Assembly: GCF_037948395.1 (NCBI RefSeq)
Contig: NZ_CP149940.1
Span: 4,836,001 to 4,900,000 of the forward strand
Reading direction: 5' to 3'
DNA: 64,000 bases
Source of the DNA: Serratia nevei
GTDB lineage: Bacteria > Pseudomonadota > Gammaproteobacteria > Enterobacterales > Enterobacteriaceae
Under the pieces are notes generated by a model, which worked only from the letters and a program-made list of their open reading frames with translations, ran no database searches and had not been told where the DNA came from. Of this stretch, positions 17,285-29,753 are shown in pieces. Made by a program: the position numbers and the translations under genes. Numbering within the stretch: the first letter of the stretch is position 1; each line of letters begins with the position of its first letter.

Positions 17285-19750
17285 ATGTCAGGTTGGCGTA
17301 AAATTTATTATAAAATATTGAATTTACCACTTAAATTGTTGGTAAGAAGTAAGGTCATCCCTTCAGATCCGGTTACCGAGCTAGGGTTGGATCCCTCACG
17401 GCCGATTTTGTATGTTTTACCTTACAATTCCAAGGCGGATTTGCTGACGCTGCGCACCCAGTGCCTGGCGCAGGATCTGCCCGATCCGCTCAACTCGCTG
17501 GAGATCGACGGCACCGTGCTGCCGAGCTACGTGTTCATTCACGACGGCCCGCGCGTGTTCCGCTACTACACCCCGAAAGAAGAGTCGGTAAAGCTGTTCC
17601 ACGACTATCTGGATCTGCACCGCAGCAATCCGGATCTCGACATTCAGATGCTGCCGGTTTCGGTGATGTTCGGCCGCTCGCCGGGCCGCGAAGGCCACGG
17701 CACGCCGCACCTGCGTCTGTTGAACGGCGTGCAGAAATTCTTCGCCGTGCTGTGGCTCGGCCGCGACAGCTTCGTGCGTTTCTCCAACACCGTTTCGCTG
17801 CGCCGCATGGCCACCGAGCACGGCACGGATAAAACCATCGCGCAGAAACTGGCGCGCGTGGCGCGCATGCACTTCTCGCGTCAGCGCCTGGCCGCGGTAG
17901 GCCCGAGCCTGCCGGCCCGCCAGGATCTGTTCAACAAGCTGTTGGCGTCCAAAGCGATCGAAAAAGCGGTCGAGGACGAAGCGCGCAGCAAGAAGATCTC
18001 GCACGAAAAGGCCCAGCAGAACGCCATCGCGCTGATGGAAGAGATCGCCGCCGATTTCTCCTACGAAACCGTGCGCCTGTCCGACCGCGTGCTGAGCTGG
18101 ACCTGGAACCGGCTGTATCAGGGCATCAACGTCACCAACGCCGAGCGCGTGCGCCAGCTGGCGCAGGACGGCCACGAGATCGTCTACGTGCCCTGCCACC
18201 GCAGCCACATGGACTACCTGCTGCTGTCCTACGTGCTGTATCACCAGGGCCTGGTGCCGCCGCACATCGCCGCCGGCATCAACCTCAACTTCTGGCCGGC
18301 CGGCCCGATCTTCCGCCGCTTGGGCGCGTTCTTCATCCGCCGCACCTTCAAGGGCAACAAGCTGTACTCGACGGTGTTCCGCGAATACCTCGGCGAGCTG
18401 TTCACCCGCGGCTACTCGGTGGAATACTTCGTGGAAGGTGGCCGTTCCCGCACCGGGCGTCTGCTGGAGCCGAAGACCGGCACCCTGTCGATGACCATCC
18501 AGGCGATGCTGCGCGGCGGCACCCGTCCGATCACGCTGGTGCCGATTTACATCGGTTACGAACACGTGATGGAAGTGGGCACCTACGCCAAAGAGCTGCG
18601 CGGCGCCACCAAGGAAAAAGAGAGCCTGCCGCAGATGCTGCGCGGCCTGCGCAAGCTGCGCAATCTGGGCCAGGGTTATGTCAACTTCGGCGAGCCGCTG
18701 CCGTTGACCGCTTACCTCAACCAGCACGTGCCGCAGTGGCGCGAGTCTATCGATCCGATCGAAGCTCAGCGCCCAAGCTGGCTGACGCCGACGGTCAACG
18801 ATCTGGCCGGCCAGATCATGGTGCGCATCAACAACGCCGCCGCGGCCAACGCCATGAACCTGTGTTCCACCGCGCTGCTGGCTTCGCGCCAGCGTTCGCT
18901 GACCCGCGAACAGCTGGTCGAACAGCTCGAGTGTTACCTGCAGCTGATGCGCAACGCGCCTTACGCGCATGACGTCACCGTGCCGACGCAAACGCCGGAC
19001 GAGCTGCTGGATCACGCGCTGAACATGAACAAGTTCGAGGTGGAGAAGGACAACATCGGCGACATCATCATCCTGCCGCGCGAGCAGGCGGTGCTGATGA
19101 CCTATTACCGCAACAACATCCACCACCTGCTGGTGCTGCCGTCGCTGATCGCCAGCATCGTGATGCATCATCGCCGGGTATCGCGCGCCGAACTGCTGCG
19201 TCAAATCGGCATGATCTACCCGATGCTGAAAGCCGAGCTGTTCCTGCATAACGACAAGGAACAGCTGCCGGAGGTGCTGCAGCCGGTGATCGACGAGCTG
19301 ATCCGTCAACAGCTGATCTGCGACAAAGGCGACGAGCTGGTGCTGAACCCGACGCGCATTCGCCCGCTGCAGCTGCTGGCCGCCGGGGTGCGCGAAACCC
19401 TGCAACGCTACGCCATCACCATGTCGATCCTCAGCGCCAACCCGAGCATCAACCGCGGCGCGCTGGAGAAAGAGAGCCGCATCATGGCGCAGCGTCTGTC
19501 GGTGCTGCACGGCATCAACGCGCCGGAGTTCTTCGACAAGGCGGTGTTCTCCACCCTGGTGGCGACGCTGCGCGAAGAAGGCTATATCAACGACAGCGGC
19601 GATGCGATCCGCGAGCACACCCTTGAGGTGTACAACATGCTGAGCGATCTGATCACGCCGGAAATCAAGCTGACCATCGAAAGCGTCAACATGCCGGAAG
19701 AGACCAACGTCCTGCCGCAGGCCGATGCGGAAGAAGAGCAGGACGAGTGA
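17285..19750 (+). CDS. plsB: Glycerol-3-phosphate 1-O-acyltransferase
   Basis: An inner-membrane enzyme of about 821 residues that makes lysophosphatidate from glycerol 3-phosphate and acyl-CoA/ACP, the first step of phospholipid synthesis. Acyltransferase motifs are clear: the HxxxxD block [29 protein letters not shown], the substrate-binding [10 protein letters not shown] and [11 protein letters not shown]. The ATG at 17285 ([10 protein letters not shown]) matches E. coli. However, the AAGAGG ribosome-binding sequence is 13 bases from it but only 7 from an in-frame TTG at 17279, so the TTG may be the real start (two residues longer). The acidic C-terminus ends just before a strong terminator. 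It is divergent from dgkA. Confidence 0.97.
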   Translation: MSGWRKIYYKILNLPLKLLVRSKVIPSDPVTELGLDPSRPILYVLPYNSKADLLTLRTQCLAQDLPDPLNSLEIDGTVLPSYVFIHDGPRVFRYYTPKEESVKLFHDYLDLHRSNPDLDIQMLPVSVMFGRSPGREGHGTPHLRLLNGVQKFFAVLWLGRDSFVRFSNTVSLRRMATEHGTDKTIAQKLARVARMHFSRQRLAAVGPSLPARQDLFNKLLASKAIEKAVEDEARSKKISHEKAQQNAIALMEEIAADFSYETVRLSDRVLSWTWNRLYQGINVTNAERVRQLAQDGHEIVYVPCHRSHMDYLLLSYVLYHQGLVPPHIAAGINLNFWPAGPIFRRLGAFFIRRTFKGNKLYSTVFREYLGELFTRGYSVEYFVEGGRSRTGRLLEPKTGTLSMTIQAMLRGGTRPITLVPIYIGYEHVMEVGTYAKELRGATKEKESLPQMLRGLRKLRNLGQGYVNFGEPLPLTAYLNQHVPQWRESIDPIEAQRPSWLTPTVNDLAGQIMVRINNAAAANAMNLCSTALLASRQRSLTREQLVEQLECYLQLMRNAPYAHDVTVPTQTPDELLDHALNMNKFEVEKDNIGDIIILPREQAVLMTYYRNNIHHLLVLPSLIASIVMHHRRVSRAELLRQIGMIYPMLKAELFLHNDKEQLPEVLQPVIDELIRQQLICDKGDELVLNPTRIRPLQLLAAGVRETLQRYAITMSILSANPSINRGALEKESRIMAQRLSVLHGINAPEFFDKAVFSTLVATLREEGYINDSGDAIREHTLEVYNMLSDLITPEIKLTIESVNMPEETNVLPQADAEEEQDE

Positions 19751-19771
19751 TTTCGTCCGGTACGGAAATAC

Positions 19772-19799
19772 AAAAGGCACCCCGAGGGGTGCCTTTTTT
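19772..19799. terminator. Bidirectional terminator between plsB and ubiA
   Basis: AAAGGCACCCC-GAG-GGGTGCCTTTTTT, a strong stem flanked by A and T runs, lies between the convergent plsB and ubiA stops and would serve both. Confidence 0.93.
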
Positions 19800-19816
19800 C
19801 TTGCTTTGGGGAACCG

Positions 19817-20689
19817 TTACGCCGGCAGATAGCTCAGCGCGATGCCGATAAATACCACCAACCCGACATAGTTGTTCTGCAGGAAGGCCTTGAAGCAGGC
19901 TTCGCGCTCGCGGCCGGCGATCTGTTTTTGCTGGTGAATGAACAGCGCGCCCGCCAGCAGCAGCGACCAGTAAAACGCCCCGCCGAGCTGCGCCAGATAA
20001 CCGACCCACACCAGCAGCAGCAGCGTCGCGAACTGCAGCAGCCCGACGATCAGCTTGTCATAACGGCCGAACAGGATAGCGGTGGATTTGATGCCGATCT
20101 TCAAATCATCGTCGCGATCGACCATCGCATACAGCGTGTCGTAGGCCACCGTCCAGCAGATGTTGGCCAGCAGCAGCAGCCAGCAGCTGAGCGGCAGCGA
20201 TTCGCTGACCGCCGCATACCCCATCGGAATGCCCCAGCCGAACGCGGCGCCCAGCACGAACTGCGGCAGGTTGGTCACCCGCTTCATGAACGGATACACC
20301 CAGGCCAGCGCCAGCGCCGCCAGCGACAGCCAGATGGTCATCGCATTGAGCGTCAACACCAGGCAGAACGAGATCAGCACCAGCACCGCAAACAGCACCT
20401 TGGCCTCTTTCGCGCTCACCCGACCGCTCGGCATCGGCCGCCCGGCGGTGCGTTTCACGTAGCCGTCCACCGCGCGATCGGCGTAGTCATTCACCACGCA
20501 GCCGGCGGCGCGCATCAGGAACACGCCGAGCACGAACACCAGCAAAATCGACAGCGGCGGCACGCCTTTCCCGGCCAGCCACAGCGCCCACAGCGTCGGC
20601 CACAGCAGCAACAGCGTGCCGATCGGTTTATCAATGCGCATCAAATGGCTGTAAGCCCGCCATTTACTTTGAGTCACGCTTCCCTCCAA
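19817..20689 (-). CDS. ubiA: 4-hydroxybenzoate octaprenyltransferase
   Basis: A 290-residue inner-membrane prenyltransferase, the second step of ubiquinone synthesis. Both aspartate-rich motifs are present: [15 protein letters not shown] and [17 protein letters not shown]. About eight or nine hydrophobic helices follow the family pattern. The start is placed at a TTG (20689), since it aligns exactly with the E. coli N-terminus (EGSVTQSKW against EWSLTQNKL), gives 290 residues, and has GAGGAG eight bases upstream. A GTG four codons later, behind GGAGGGA, is the alternative. The open frame extends far upstream into ubiC DNA, but that part is out-of-frame ubiC sequence. It follows ubiC by 17 bases. 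Confidence 0.95.
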   Translation of the reverse strand: MEGSVTQSKWRAYSHLMRIDKPIGTLLLLWPTLWALWLAGKGVPPLSILLVFVLGVFLMRAAGCVVNDYADRAVDGYVKRTAGRPMPSGRVSAKEAKVLFAVLVLISFCLVLTLNAMTIWLSLAALALAWVYPFMKRVTNLPQFVLGAAFGWGIPMGYAAVSESLPLSCWLLLLANICWTVAYDTLYAMVDRDDDLKIGIKSTAILFGRYDKLIVGLLQFATLLLLVWVGYLAQLGGAFYWSLLLAGALFIHQQKQIAGREREACFKAFLQNNYVGLVVFIGIALSYLPA

Positions 20690-20706
20690 GGTCTTGCTCT
20701 CCTCTC

Positions 20707-21222
20707 TTATGCAGGAACCGCTGAATACAGCGGCGAAGCCGGTAAAAACAATTCGGTCAGCAACAGCGGTTTGCCCGCCAGCCGCAGCCGTGAACGGCGC
20801 GCCCACAGCGCATCCTGTCGGCCGATATGGATATAGTCGCGGGTCAGATCGCCGCTGCTGAACAGGTAGCGCCCCAGCGGCAGCGTGCCCAGATCCACCA
20901 GCGCCTGGTCGGGGCCGGTCAGCGTATTTTCCGGGATCACCGTGCGCCCCAGCAGCCAGGGCTGGTCGTCGCCCAGCAGCACCACTTCGCGCAGCCAGTA
21001 GCGCGGGCTGTCGGGCAGGTGATTCGCCTCGTCGCCCAGCGCCTCGCGCGTGACGAAGCATTCGCGCTGCGGTTCGACGCGCACCTGGGCGCAATGGCGT
21101 TCAAATCGGCGGGTCATGGAGCCTAACTCCATCAGCCAGTCGCTGACGGCGGCGGGCGCCGGAGGATCCTGTTCGGACAACCACTCCAGCGGCGGCAGGA
21201 TGGAATCCCTGATGCCAGACAT
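20707..21222 (-). CDS. ubiC: Chorismate lyase
   Basis: A 171-residue cytoplasmic enzyme that cleaves chorismate to 4-hydroxybenzoate and pyruvate, the committed step to ubiquinone. Conserved blocks are [16 protein letters not shown], the active-site [22 protein letters not shown] and the C-terminal [20 protein letters not shown]. The ATG at 21222 ([15 protein letters not shown]) with AGGAG eight bases upstream is chosen; the frame is open further upstream, but that sequence is not UbiC-like. First gene of ubiC-ubiA. Confidence 0.94.
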   Translation of the reverse strand: MSGIRDSILPPLEWLSEQDPPAPAAVSDWLMELGSMTRRFERHCAQVRVEPQRECFVTREALGDEANHLPDSPRYWLREVVLLGDDQPWLLGRTVIPENTLTGPDQALVDLGTLPLGRYLFSSGDLTRDYIHIGRQDALWARRSRLRLAGKPLLLTELFLPASPLYSAVPA

Positions 21223-21614
21223 TGCTTTACTCCTCGCCTGAACCGCGGCCGGTACGGCGCGCCAGACGATACAAACTGTTAACAGGCCCCCATTGTAGCG
21301 CAGAAATACGAAAGCGGCAGGCTGATTCGTGGCGAAAACGGCGGTGGCTTCCGCCGGAAAAACCGGGTTCCTGTCATCTTTTTGCCATCCGCGTTCTCTA
21401 TCTTCGTTCCCCGGCACGATGACGATTCTGTGATCGCCTGCAAAGTTTCATCTTTGTCGCGTTGTTTTATCTACGCGCGTAGATACTCTGACACCGCAGC
21501 GTTGAATCGCCATGCGTCCGACATCATTTGTCGGCACACCTTTGTTGCCGGCACCAGGGAAACCATCTTTAACCGCGCCCCTCCAGGCGCAGAACAAAAG
21601 AGGATAGCACTGCC
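21223..21614. promoter_or_regulatory. Intergenic region between ubiC and the MHS transporter gene
   Basis: 392 bases without a gene, holding divergent promoters: ubiC on the minus strand near 21222-21300 and the transporter operon on the plus strand, probably around 21450-21500 where a palindromic operator candidate lies. Nothing else was recognised. Confidence 0.5.
21468..21485. promoter_or_regulatory. Candidate LacI-family operator
   Basis: TATCTACGCGCGTAGATA is a perfect 18-bp palindrome with a central CG, the symmetry typical of LacI-family operators. It lies about 130 bases upstream of the transporter gene whose operon encodes a LacI-type regulator. The assignment is by shape and position only. 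Confidence 0.55.
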
Positions 21615-22997
21615 ATGAGCGAAACAACGCTTGCCACTCCACAGACCGCCGACGCCGCGCTGGCGGCCGATGAACGCCTGGCAACCAAAGAGGGGCGCAG
21701 CCAATTTTGGCGCGCCACCTTCTCCTGCTGGCTCGGCACCGCCATGGAATACGTCGATTTCGCGCTGTACGGCCTGGCGGCCGGCATGGTGTTCGGCGAC
21801 GTGTTCTTCCCCGAGGCCACGCCGCTGGTCGCCCTGCTGGCCAGCTTCGCCACCTACTCCGTCGGCTTCGTCGCGCGGCCGATCGGCGCGCTGGTGTTCG
21901 GCTGGATCGGCGATCGCAAAGGCCGCCGCGTGGTGCTGATCACCACCGTGGCGCTGATGGGCCTCTCCACCACGCTGATCGGCCTGATCCCGTCCTATGC
22001 GCAAATCGGCGTTTGGGCGCCCACCTGCCTGGTGATCCTGCGCTTCGCGCAGGGGTTCGGCGCCGGCGCGGAGCTGTCCGGCGGCGCGGTAATGCTGGCG
22101 GAATACGCGCCGGCCAAACGGCGCGGGCTGGTGGCGTCGATCATCGCCATCGGCTCCAACAGCGGCACCCTGCTGGCGTCGCTGGTGTGGCTGCTGGTAC
22201 TGCAGCTCGACAAGGAAGACCTGATGAGCTGGGGCTGGCGCATTCCGTTCCTCGCCAGCATTCTGATCGCCGGCGTGGCGCTGTACCTGCGCCGCCACGT
22301 GCGGGAAACGCCGGTCTTCGAGCGCGAGCTGCAGCAAAACCACCAGCGCATGCTGGACGCCGCCCAGGCCGCACCGGATACGCGCAGCTACCTGCAGCGC
22401 ACCAAGGCGTTCTGGGTGATGCTCGGCCTGCGCATCGGCGAAAACGGCCCTTCCTACCTGTGCCAGGGCTTTATCGTCGGCTACGTCGCCAAGGTGCTGA
22501 TGGTCGATAAATCGGTGCCGGCGCTGGCGGTGCTGATCGCCTCGCTGTGCGGTTTTCTGGTGATCCCGCTGGCCGGCTGGCTGTCCGATCGCTTCGGCCG
22601 CCGCGTCACCTACCGGTGGTTCTGCCTGCTGCTGGTGCTGTACGCCTTCCCGGCGTTCTGGCTGCTCGACAGCCGTGAGCCGGCGATCGTCATCTCGGTG
22701 ATCGTGGTCGGCATGTGCATCGCGTCGCTGGGGATCTTCGGCGTGCAGGCGGCCTATGGCGTCGAACTGTTCGGCGTGAAGAACCGCTACTCCAAAATGG
22801 CGTTCGCCAAGGAGCTCGGCTCGATCCTCTCCGGCGGCACCGCGCCGCTGATCGCCACCGCACTGCTGTCCGGTTTCGGTCACTGGTGGCCTGTCGCCTG
22901 CTATTTTGTTGTAATGGCGGGCATCGGCTTAATCACCACCTTCTTTGCTCCCGAAACCCGCGGCCGCGATCTCAACCTGCCGCAGGATGCCGCGTAG
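21615..22997 (+). CDS. MFS transporter, metabolite:H+ symporter (MHS) type
   Basis: A 460-residue inner-membrane proton symporter with twelve predicted helices. The MHS subgroup is shown by the long N-terminus, SCWLGTAMEYVDFALYGL, GWIGDRKGRRVVL (MFS loop 2-3 motif), LRFAQGFGAGAELSGGAVML and the C-terminal repeat WLSDRFGRR. Related carriers take up organic acids, proline/betaine or shikimate, so substrate cannot be read from family alone. The operon continues with a LacI-type regulator (24-base gap) and a nucleoside hydrolase, so a nucleoside or nucleoside-like compound is the best guess. An AGAGGA site precedes the ATG. Confidence 0.88.
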   Translation: MSETTLATPQTADAALAADERLATKEGRSQFWRATFSCWLGTAMEYVDFALYGLAAGMVFGDVFFPEATPLVALLASFATYSVGFVARPIGALVFGWIGDRKGRRVVLITTVALMGLSTTLIGLIPSYAQIGVWAPTCLVILRFAQGFGAGAELSGGAVMLAEYAPAKRRGLVASIIAIGSNSGTLLASLVWLLVLQLDKEDLMSWGWRIPFLASILIAGVALYLRRHVRETPVFERELQQNHQRMLDAAQAAPDTRSYLQRTKAFWVMLGLRIGENGPSYLCQGFIVGYVAKVLMVDKSVPALAVLIASLCGFLVIPLAGWLSDRFGRRVTYRWFCLLLVLYAFPAFWLLDSREPAIVISVIVVGMCIASLGIFGVQAAYGVELFGVKNRYSKMAFAKELGSILSGGTAPLIATALLSGFGHWWPVACYFVVMAGIGLITTFFAPETRGRDLNLPQDAA

Positions 22998-23021
22998 CGA
23001 GAAGGCGAACAGGACCTCAAT

Positions 23022-24023
23022 GTGGATAATCACTCCGCGCGACGCGTTACCCGCGCCGACGTGGCTCGCGTAGCGGGCACCTCCGTCGCCGTAGTCAGCT
23101 ATGTGATCAACAACGGCCCGCGCCCGGTGGCGGAAGCCACCCGGCTGCGCGTGCTGGCGGCGATCGAGCAGACCGGCTACCGGCCGAACGACATCGCGCG
23201 GGCGCTGGCCTCCGGCAGCACACAAACCTACGGGCTGGTGGTGCCGGATATTTCCAACCCGTTCTTCGCCACCCTGGCGCGGGCACTGCAGCAGGAAGCC
23301 TTCAGCCGCGGCCGTGTGCTGCTGCTAGGCGACGCCGGCGACGATCGTCAGCGCGAGTATGAACTTATCAACAACCTGCTGCGCCGCCAGGTCGACGGCC
23401 TGCTGTACACCAGCGTCGATCGCCATCCGTGGTTCGATCTGATCCGCGCTTCCGGCACGCCCTGCGTAATGATAGACACCATCGACAGCCAGGCCGGCGT
23501 CTGCGCCATTCGCGTCGACGAGCGCGACGCCGCCTGCCAGGCAACCCGCCATCTGCTGCAACACGGCTACCGCGATATCGGCATTTTTATCGGCCCGCTG
23601 ACCATGCTCAACGCGCAGGATCGCCTGAACGGCTGGCGCGATGCGCTGCTGGAGGCGGGCATCGCGCCACGCGACGAGTGGATTTTCGAGGTGCCCTACA
23701 CCCGCCAGGGCGGTTACCAGGCCACCCAGCGCCTGGTGCAAGGCCCGCGCCCGCGCGCCGTTTTCACCTCTAACGAGCAGCAGGCGCTCGGCTGCCTGTC
23801 GGCGTTGGCGGAGCATGGGCTGCGCGCGCCGGACGATCTGGCGCTGATCTGTTTTAACGGCACGCAGCAATCCGAATTCAGCGTGCCGCCGCTCAGCGCG
23901 GTCGAGCAGCCGATCGACGCCATGGCCAAGCGGGCCATCGCCATGCTGGCCGCCGGTGCCGCGCCCGCCGAGCTGCATGAATTCGCTTTTCAACTGCGCA
24001 TCCGCCGCTCCTGCGGCTGTTAG
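23022..24023 (+). CDS. LacI-family transcriptional regulator
   Basis: A 333-residue regulator. The N-terminal helix-turn-helix is VTRADVARVAGTSVAVVSYV followed by the hinge region INNGPRPVAEATRLRV. The periplasmic-binding-protein-like effector domain runs from about residue 63 (TYGLVVPDISNPFFATL) to the end. The start is a GTG at 23022 with AGGA eight bases upstream; the overlapping ATG two bases earlier is out of frame. It lies between transporter and hydrolase genes of one transcription unit, so it most likely senses their substrate and represses the unit. A matching operator candidate lies at 21468-21485. Confidence 0.92.
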   Translation: MDNHSARRVTRADVARVAGTSVAVVSYVINNGPRPVAEATRLRVLAAIEQTGYRPNDIARALASGSTQTYGLVVPDISNPFFATLARALQQEAFSRGRVLLLGDAGDDRQREYELINNLLRRQVDGLLYTSVDRHPWFDLIRASGTPCVMIDTIDSQAGVCAIRVDERDAACQATRHLLQHGYRDIGIFIGPLTMLNAQDRLNGWRDALLEAGIAPRDEWIFEVPYTRQGGYQATQRLVQGPRPRAVFTSNEQQALGCLSALAEHGLRAPDDLALICFNGTQQSEFSVPPLSAVEQPIDAMAKRAIAMLAAGAAPAELHEFAFQLRIRRSCGC

Positions 24024-24048
24024 CGGTTTTTCAGGACACCTTATATAT

Positions 24049-25032
24049 ATGCGTTTAATCATTGATTGCGATCCCGGCAACGGCGTGCCCGGCGCCAACG
24101 TCGACGACGGCCTGGCGCTAGCCCTGGCGCTGGCGGCCAAACCGCAGCTGCAGCTGGAGCTGATCAGCATCGTGGCCGGCAACACCCCGCGAGAAGTGGG
24201 CTTCGCCGTCGCCACCGATCTGCTGGCGCAGAGCGGCTATCAGGTGCCGGTCGCCCTCGGCGCGGCGCGCGCCCTGAGCGAGCCGCCGGAGCCGTGGCGC
24301 GCACATCTGGACCGCCCGATCGCCGATCCGAAGCTGGCGGCGCTGTGGCGTGACCTGCCCGCGCCCTCGCTGGCCAACGCGCCCGCACCGGACGCCGCCA
24401 TCGCCATCGGCGAGCTGATCTGCCGGCATCCCGGCGAGATCACGCTGGCGGCGATCGGCCCGCTGACCAACGTTGCGCACGCCATGCAGCTTTACCCGCA
24501 GATGGCGCAGGCGGTGAAAGAGATTGTGATCATGGGGGGCGTATTCAACGTCGACGGGTACATCAAGGACACCAATTTCGGTTTGGATCCGGAAGCGGCG
24601 CGGCTGGTGTTGAACAGCGGCGCCACCATCACGCTGGCACCGCTGGATGTCACCACCCAGACCATGCTGACCCAGGCGGATCTGGCCGCGTTGACCCAGC
24701 CGGATACCCCGCTGTGCCGCTATTTACGCGCCACCACGCGGCCGTGGATCGACTATTCGCGCCATACGCGGCACCTGCCGGGCTGCTGGATCCATGATGC
24801 GTTAGTGATCGCCTGGCTGCTGGCGCCGCAGCTGGTCACCACCGAGATGTTCCATGTGGATGTGGCGCTGGAAGGGGCGTTGACGCGCGGCAGCTCACGC
24901 CGCTGGCGGCCGGACAGTCTGCGCCTGACGGTCGGCATGCCGCCGCCGCAGGGCAAGCCGGTGCGTGTCATGCAGCAGGTAGACAACGCCCGTCTGTTGG
25001 CGTTGATCGGCGCAACGCTGGCCCGCGGATGA
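24049..25032 (+). CDS. Nucleoside hydrolase (IUNH family)
   Basis: A 327-residue ribohydrolase of the inosine-uridine-preferring family that cuts the N-glycosidic bond of nucleosides to base and ribose. The calcium/ribose-binding N-terminal motif is MRLIIDCDPGNGVPGANVDD, the longer variant with an insert between DPG and DD. Further family blocks are EITLAAIGPLTNVA, VIMGGVFNVDG and the calcium-ligand D in CWIHDALVIAWLL. The ATG at 24049 is used, 25 bases after the regulator stop, with AGGAC upstream. No signal peptide, so cytoplasmic action on imported substrate. The substrate base is not predictable. Confidence 0.9.
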   Translation: MRLIIDCDPGNGVPGANVDDGLALALALAAKPQLQLELISIVAGNTPREVGFAVATDLLAQSGYQVPVALGAARALSEPPEPWRAHLDRPIADPKLAALWRDLPAPSLANAPAPDAAIAIGELICRHPGEITLAAIGPLTNVAHAMQLYPQMAQAVKEIVIMGGVFNVDGYIKDTNFGLDPEAARLVLNSGATITLAPLDVTTQTMLTQADLAALTQPDTPLCRYLRATTRPWIDYSRHTRHLPGCWIHDALVIAWLLAPQLVTTEMFHVDVALEGALTRGSSRRWRPDSLRLTVGMPPPQGKPVRVMQQVDNARLLALIGATLARG

Positions 25033-25055
25033 AAAAAGGTGCGCCAAAGCGCACC
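25032..25055 (-). terminator. Terminator of the malK-lamB-malM transcript
   Basis: On the minus strand GGTGCGC-TTTG-GCGCACC is followed by TTTTTTC, about 33 bases past the malM stop. It abuts the stop codon of the convergent nucleoside hydrolase gene. Confidence 0.85.
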
Positions 25056-25087
25056 AATCATCGAGCCAGCATCGGCAGCGCCGGGTG

Positions 25088-25993
25088 TTACCCCTTGCCT
25101 TTAACGCTGCTGATAAACGTTTTACGCGCGGTGGTCGAGCCCAGTTTCTCGGCCTCATTCATCAGTTTCAGCGCCTTGTCGATATCGCCCGCCTTCACCG
25201 CCTGTTTGATGCCGTTATTGAAGTAGCTTTCGGTATCGTTGAGCATCGGCTCCGCCGGTTTCTCCGGCGCCGGTGCCGGTGCCGCCACGGCGGCAGGGGC
25301 GGTCGAGCCCACCACCACCGGCGCCACGGTCGGCGCAGGCTGCAGCATGCCGATCATCACGTTGCCGGTGCCCTGTTCAGCGGTGACCTTAAGCTTCAGC
25401 GTGCCGGTCGTCGCGTGGCCGGCGATCGGATCCGGGATATCCGGTACCGCGTTGCCCACGCCCTGCGCATAGGCCTTGGCCGGGTTGGTCAACTGAGTGG
25501 TTTTCGCCAAGTCCTGGCGGGTGGTGTACACCAGCAGGTAAATCTGTTTTTGGCCGAGCGCCGGCGTCAGTTTCAGCGTGCCTTCGAGGCGATCGGAGGA
25601 CATAGCCCCCGGCGGCTGATACGGGAAGTAGCTGCTCGGGTAATACGCCGCCGGGCGCAGATGCTCGTCCAGCACCAGCACGCTCGGCGCATAAAGCGAA
25701 TTGTTTTTGGCAAGGCTGCTCAGCGTCACTTCCAGCGAACCGCGATCGGCCGGCAGCGTATAGGCGGCGATCGCCCCCTGAATCTCGCCCTGATTGAGCT
25801 GCGGGCTAACGGCGTCGAGCTTCACCTCTTGCGACACCGGCGGCTGCAGCGGCTGCCACGGCAGGCTTTGCAGCGTGGCGGCGCTGATGGCCGGCGCGAC
25901 GGAAACGTTGGCCGGCGTCTCGGCGTTGGCCGCCAAAGGCGCGCCGACGGTCAGCGCCAGCGACAGGCAGAGTGACAGCAGATTCTTTTTCAT
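25088..25993 (-). CDS. malM: Maltose operon periplasmic protein MalM
   Basis: A 301-residue exported protein; the signal peptide (MKKNLLSLCLSLALTVGAPL, cleavage near ANA) is clear. MalM is periplasmic and of unknown biochemical role, not strictly needed for maltose transport. Features include the N-terminal LQSLPWQPLQPP, a central beta-rich domain (SLYAPSVLVLDEHLRPAAYY), an alanine/proline linker near residue 230 and a helical C-terminal TPR-like segment (GDIDKALKLMNEAEKLGST). Last gene of the malK transcript, 100 bases after lamB with GC-rich hairpins in between that may stabilise the upstream message. Confidence 0.92.
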   Translation of the reverse strand: MKKNLLSLCLSLALTVGAPLAANAETPANVSVAPAISAATLQSLPWQPLQPPVSQEVKLDAVSPQLNQGEIQGAIAAYTLPADRGSLEVTLSSLAKNNSLYAPSVLVLDEHLRPAAYYPSSYFPYQPPGAMSSDRLEGTLKLTPALGQKQIYLLVYTTRQDLAKTTQLTNPAKAYAQGVGNAVPDIPDPIAGHATTGTLKLKVTAEQGTGNVMIGMLQPAPTVAPVVVGSTAPAAVAAPAPAPEKPAEPMLNDTESYFNNGIKQAVKAGDIDKALKLMNEAEKLGSTTARKTFISSVKGKG

Positions 25994-26093
25994 CGTTATA
26001 TCCTCTTTCAGCGCCGCGGCGGATCAGGCAAGAGATCCGGCCGCGGCGAATGCGGTTGGGGGAGAGCCGCTGGCCCTCCCCGCCCTGTCGTCG

Positions 26094-28517
<2,424 letters not shown>

Positions 28518-28525
<8 letters not shown>

Positions 28526-29489
28526 GCGTTACTCCCCTGCTTTCGCAGTTAACATGTCGTGTGAAAATGGCGGAGGCAAAGCCCGCCAAAACCCATTGAT
28601 GACCCTCTTGCTGCGCGCCGTGCTGCCATGCCAACGGCAAGGTCGCCTCAGACGGCGCGGCCGCCTGAGTATAAGGCTGCAGGTTTATCAGCGCTTCAAG
28701 GCATTGATCCTGATGGGTTATAAGTAAGCGCACCACGCCGTCTCGCTGGCTGACCGCGCTCAGCTCGCCGCGCTGGATGAGCGGCGAACGGCGCAGGGCC
28801 AACAGCGCCTGGCAGTAACGTAAGGTGGAGTGGCTGTCATGCTGTTGGCGGCTGATGGCCAACGCGCGGTGTTCGATCGCCACCTGCTGATACCAGCTGA
28901 TTTCGCCGGCGGTGACCTGTTCGGGGGCCTCATGCCACGGCATCGGCGTTTGCGCGCCGCGCGGATCCTGCAGGCCGGCGGCATGCGGCAGCCCCAGCTC
29001 TTCGCCCTGATACAGGCAGATCGGCGCCGGCAACATCGCCAGCAGCGTCAGAAAAGCGGCGGCGGAGCGCAAATCGCCCTGCCCCCAGCGGCTGACCACT
29101 CGGGGCTGATCCGCGTCGCCGGTGCTCCACAGGCTGTCCGCCAACGAGGTGCGGCGGGCATGCAGCACCGCCACCAGCTTCTCCGCGCTGAACGGCATCA
29201 CGTCCAGCGCCAATGCGCCGTGGGCGAACCGCTGCGGCGCAACCGCATTGCGAACGCGGTTGGCTTCATCGGCGTACCACAGCGTCAGCCCTTCGCCCGT
29301 CACCGTCGCCTCGGTCTCCGGCGCCAGCGTCTGCGGCAGCAACAGGCCGTCGATCGACAGCGCTTTCAGGTACGGCAGCGCCGCCAGCATGCCGTGCGCG
29401 TCGCCCACGCCGTCCCCGTTTCCGTCACGGAAACCGGCCGGATGGATCCGGTACAGGGTAGGCTGGGTGGCGATAGGCATTGACGACAT
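28518..29489 (-). CDS. GH13-like protein lacking the catalytic core, embedded in the mal operon
   Basis: A 323-residue cytoplasmic-looking protein with no signal peptide. The N-terminal segment ([20 protein letters not shown], then [16 protein letters not shown]) resembles the first strand region of alpha-glucosidases. The later part resembles barrel strands 7-8 ([44 protein letters not shown]) and domain C ([14 protein letters not shown]). The stretch that should hold domain B, the nucleophile aspartate and the acid glutamate is missing, and the NHD motif reads DAD. It is therefore probably not a hydrolase. The ATG at 29489 is likeliest (29480 alternative). Its stop overlaps the malK start, so it is co-expressed with malK from the MalT-controlled promoter. 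A sensor or structural role is speculation. Confidence 0.8.
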
Positions 29490-29562
29490 AAATCCGGTAT
29501 CCCTGCTGCGCGTGGCGTTGAAAATCAATGGGCCGATAGTGCGGGAGTCGCCGGAAAGGGTA

Positions 29563-29568
29563 ATCATC
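29563..29568 (-). promoter_or_regulatory. MalT box core near the malK-side promoter
   Basis: GGATGA on the minus strand, 75 bases before the GH13-like start; a core MalT recognition hexamer. Confidence 0.5.
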
Positions 29569-29586
29569 CGTAACAGGATTTTTCAT

Positions 29587-29610
29587 GGGGGAGGAGACGG
29601 GAGGATGAGA
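29587..29610 (+). promoter_or_regulatory. Tandem MalT boxes
   Basis: Two adjacent purine-rich sites, GGGGGAGGAG (29587-29596) and GGGAGGATGAGA (29599-29610), both close to the MalT consensus GGGGA(T/G)GAGG. Confidence 0.7.
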
Positions 29611-29686
29611 GAACGACCACAGCGATGAGAAGTTCCGCGCTTAAGGCAAATCTGTGATCCGGCTGGCAAAAATCGCCCCCCTATTT

Positions 29687-29702
29687 TGTGCCTGACGCCA
29701 CA
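29687..29702. promoter_or_regulatory. CRP-cAMP site in the mal control region
   Basis: TGTG-CCTGACGC-CACA keeps both outer tetrads of the CRP consensus TGTGA-N6-TCACA with the correct spacing, midway between the two divergent promoters. A weaker half-site (TGTGATC) lies at about 29653. Confidence 0.7.
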
Positions 29703-29753
29703 GAATAGAGCGCAACGTTAACTGGATCACACTCCTCATCACAGGGGCGTAGA

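Noticed and set aside
17417..19780. 787-codon open frame antisense to plsB
   Set aside because: Shadow of plsB; composition is that of antisense GC-rich coding DNA and no family is recognisable.
19817..21094. 425-codon frame that would make UbiA a fusion with an extra N-terminal domain
   Set aside because: The first 135 codons are out-of-frame ubiC sequence; the UbiA part has its own TTG/GTG start with ribosome-binding sequence and gives the E. coli length.
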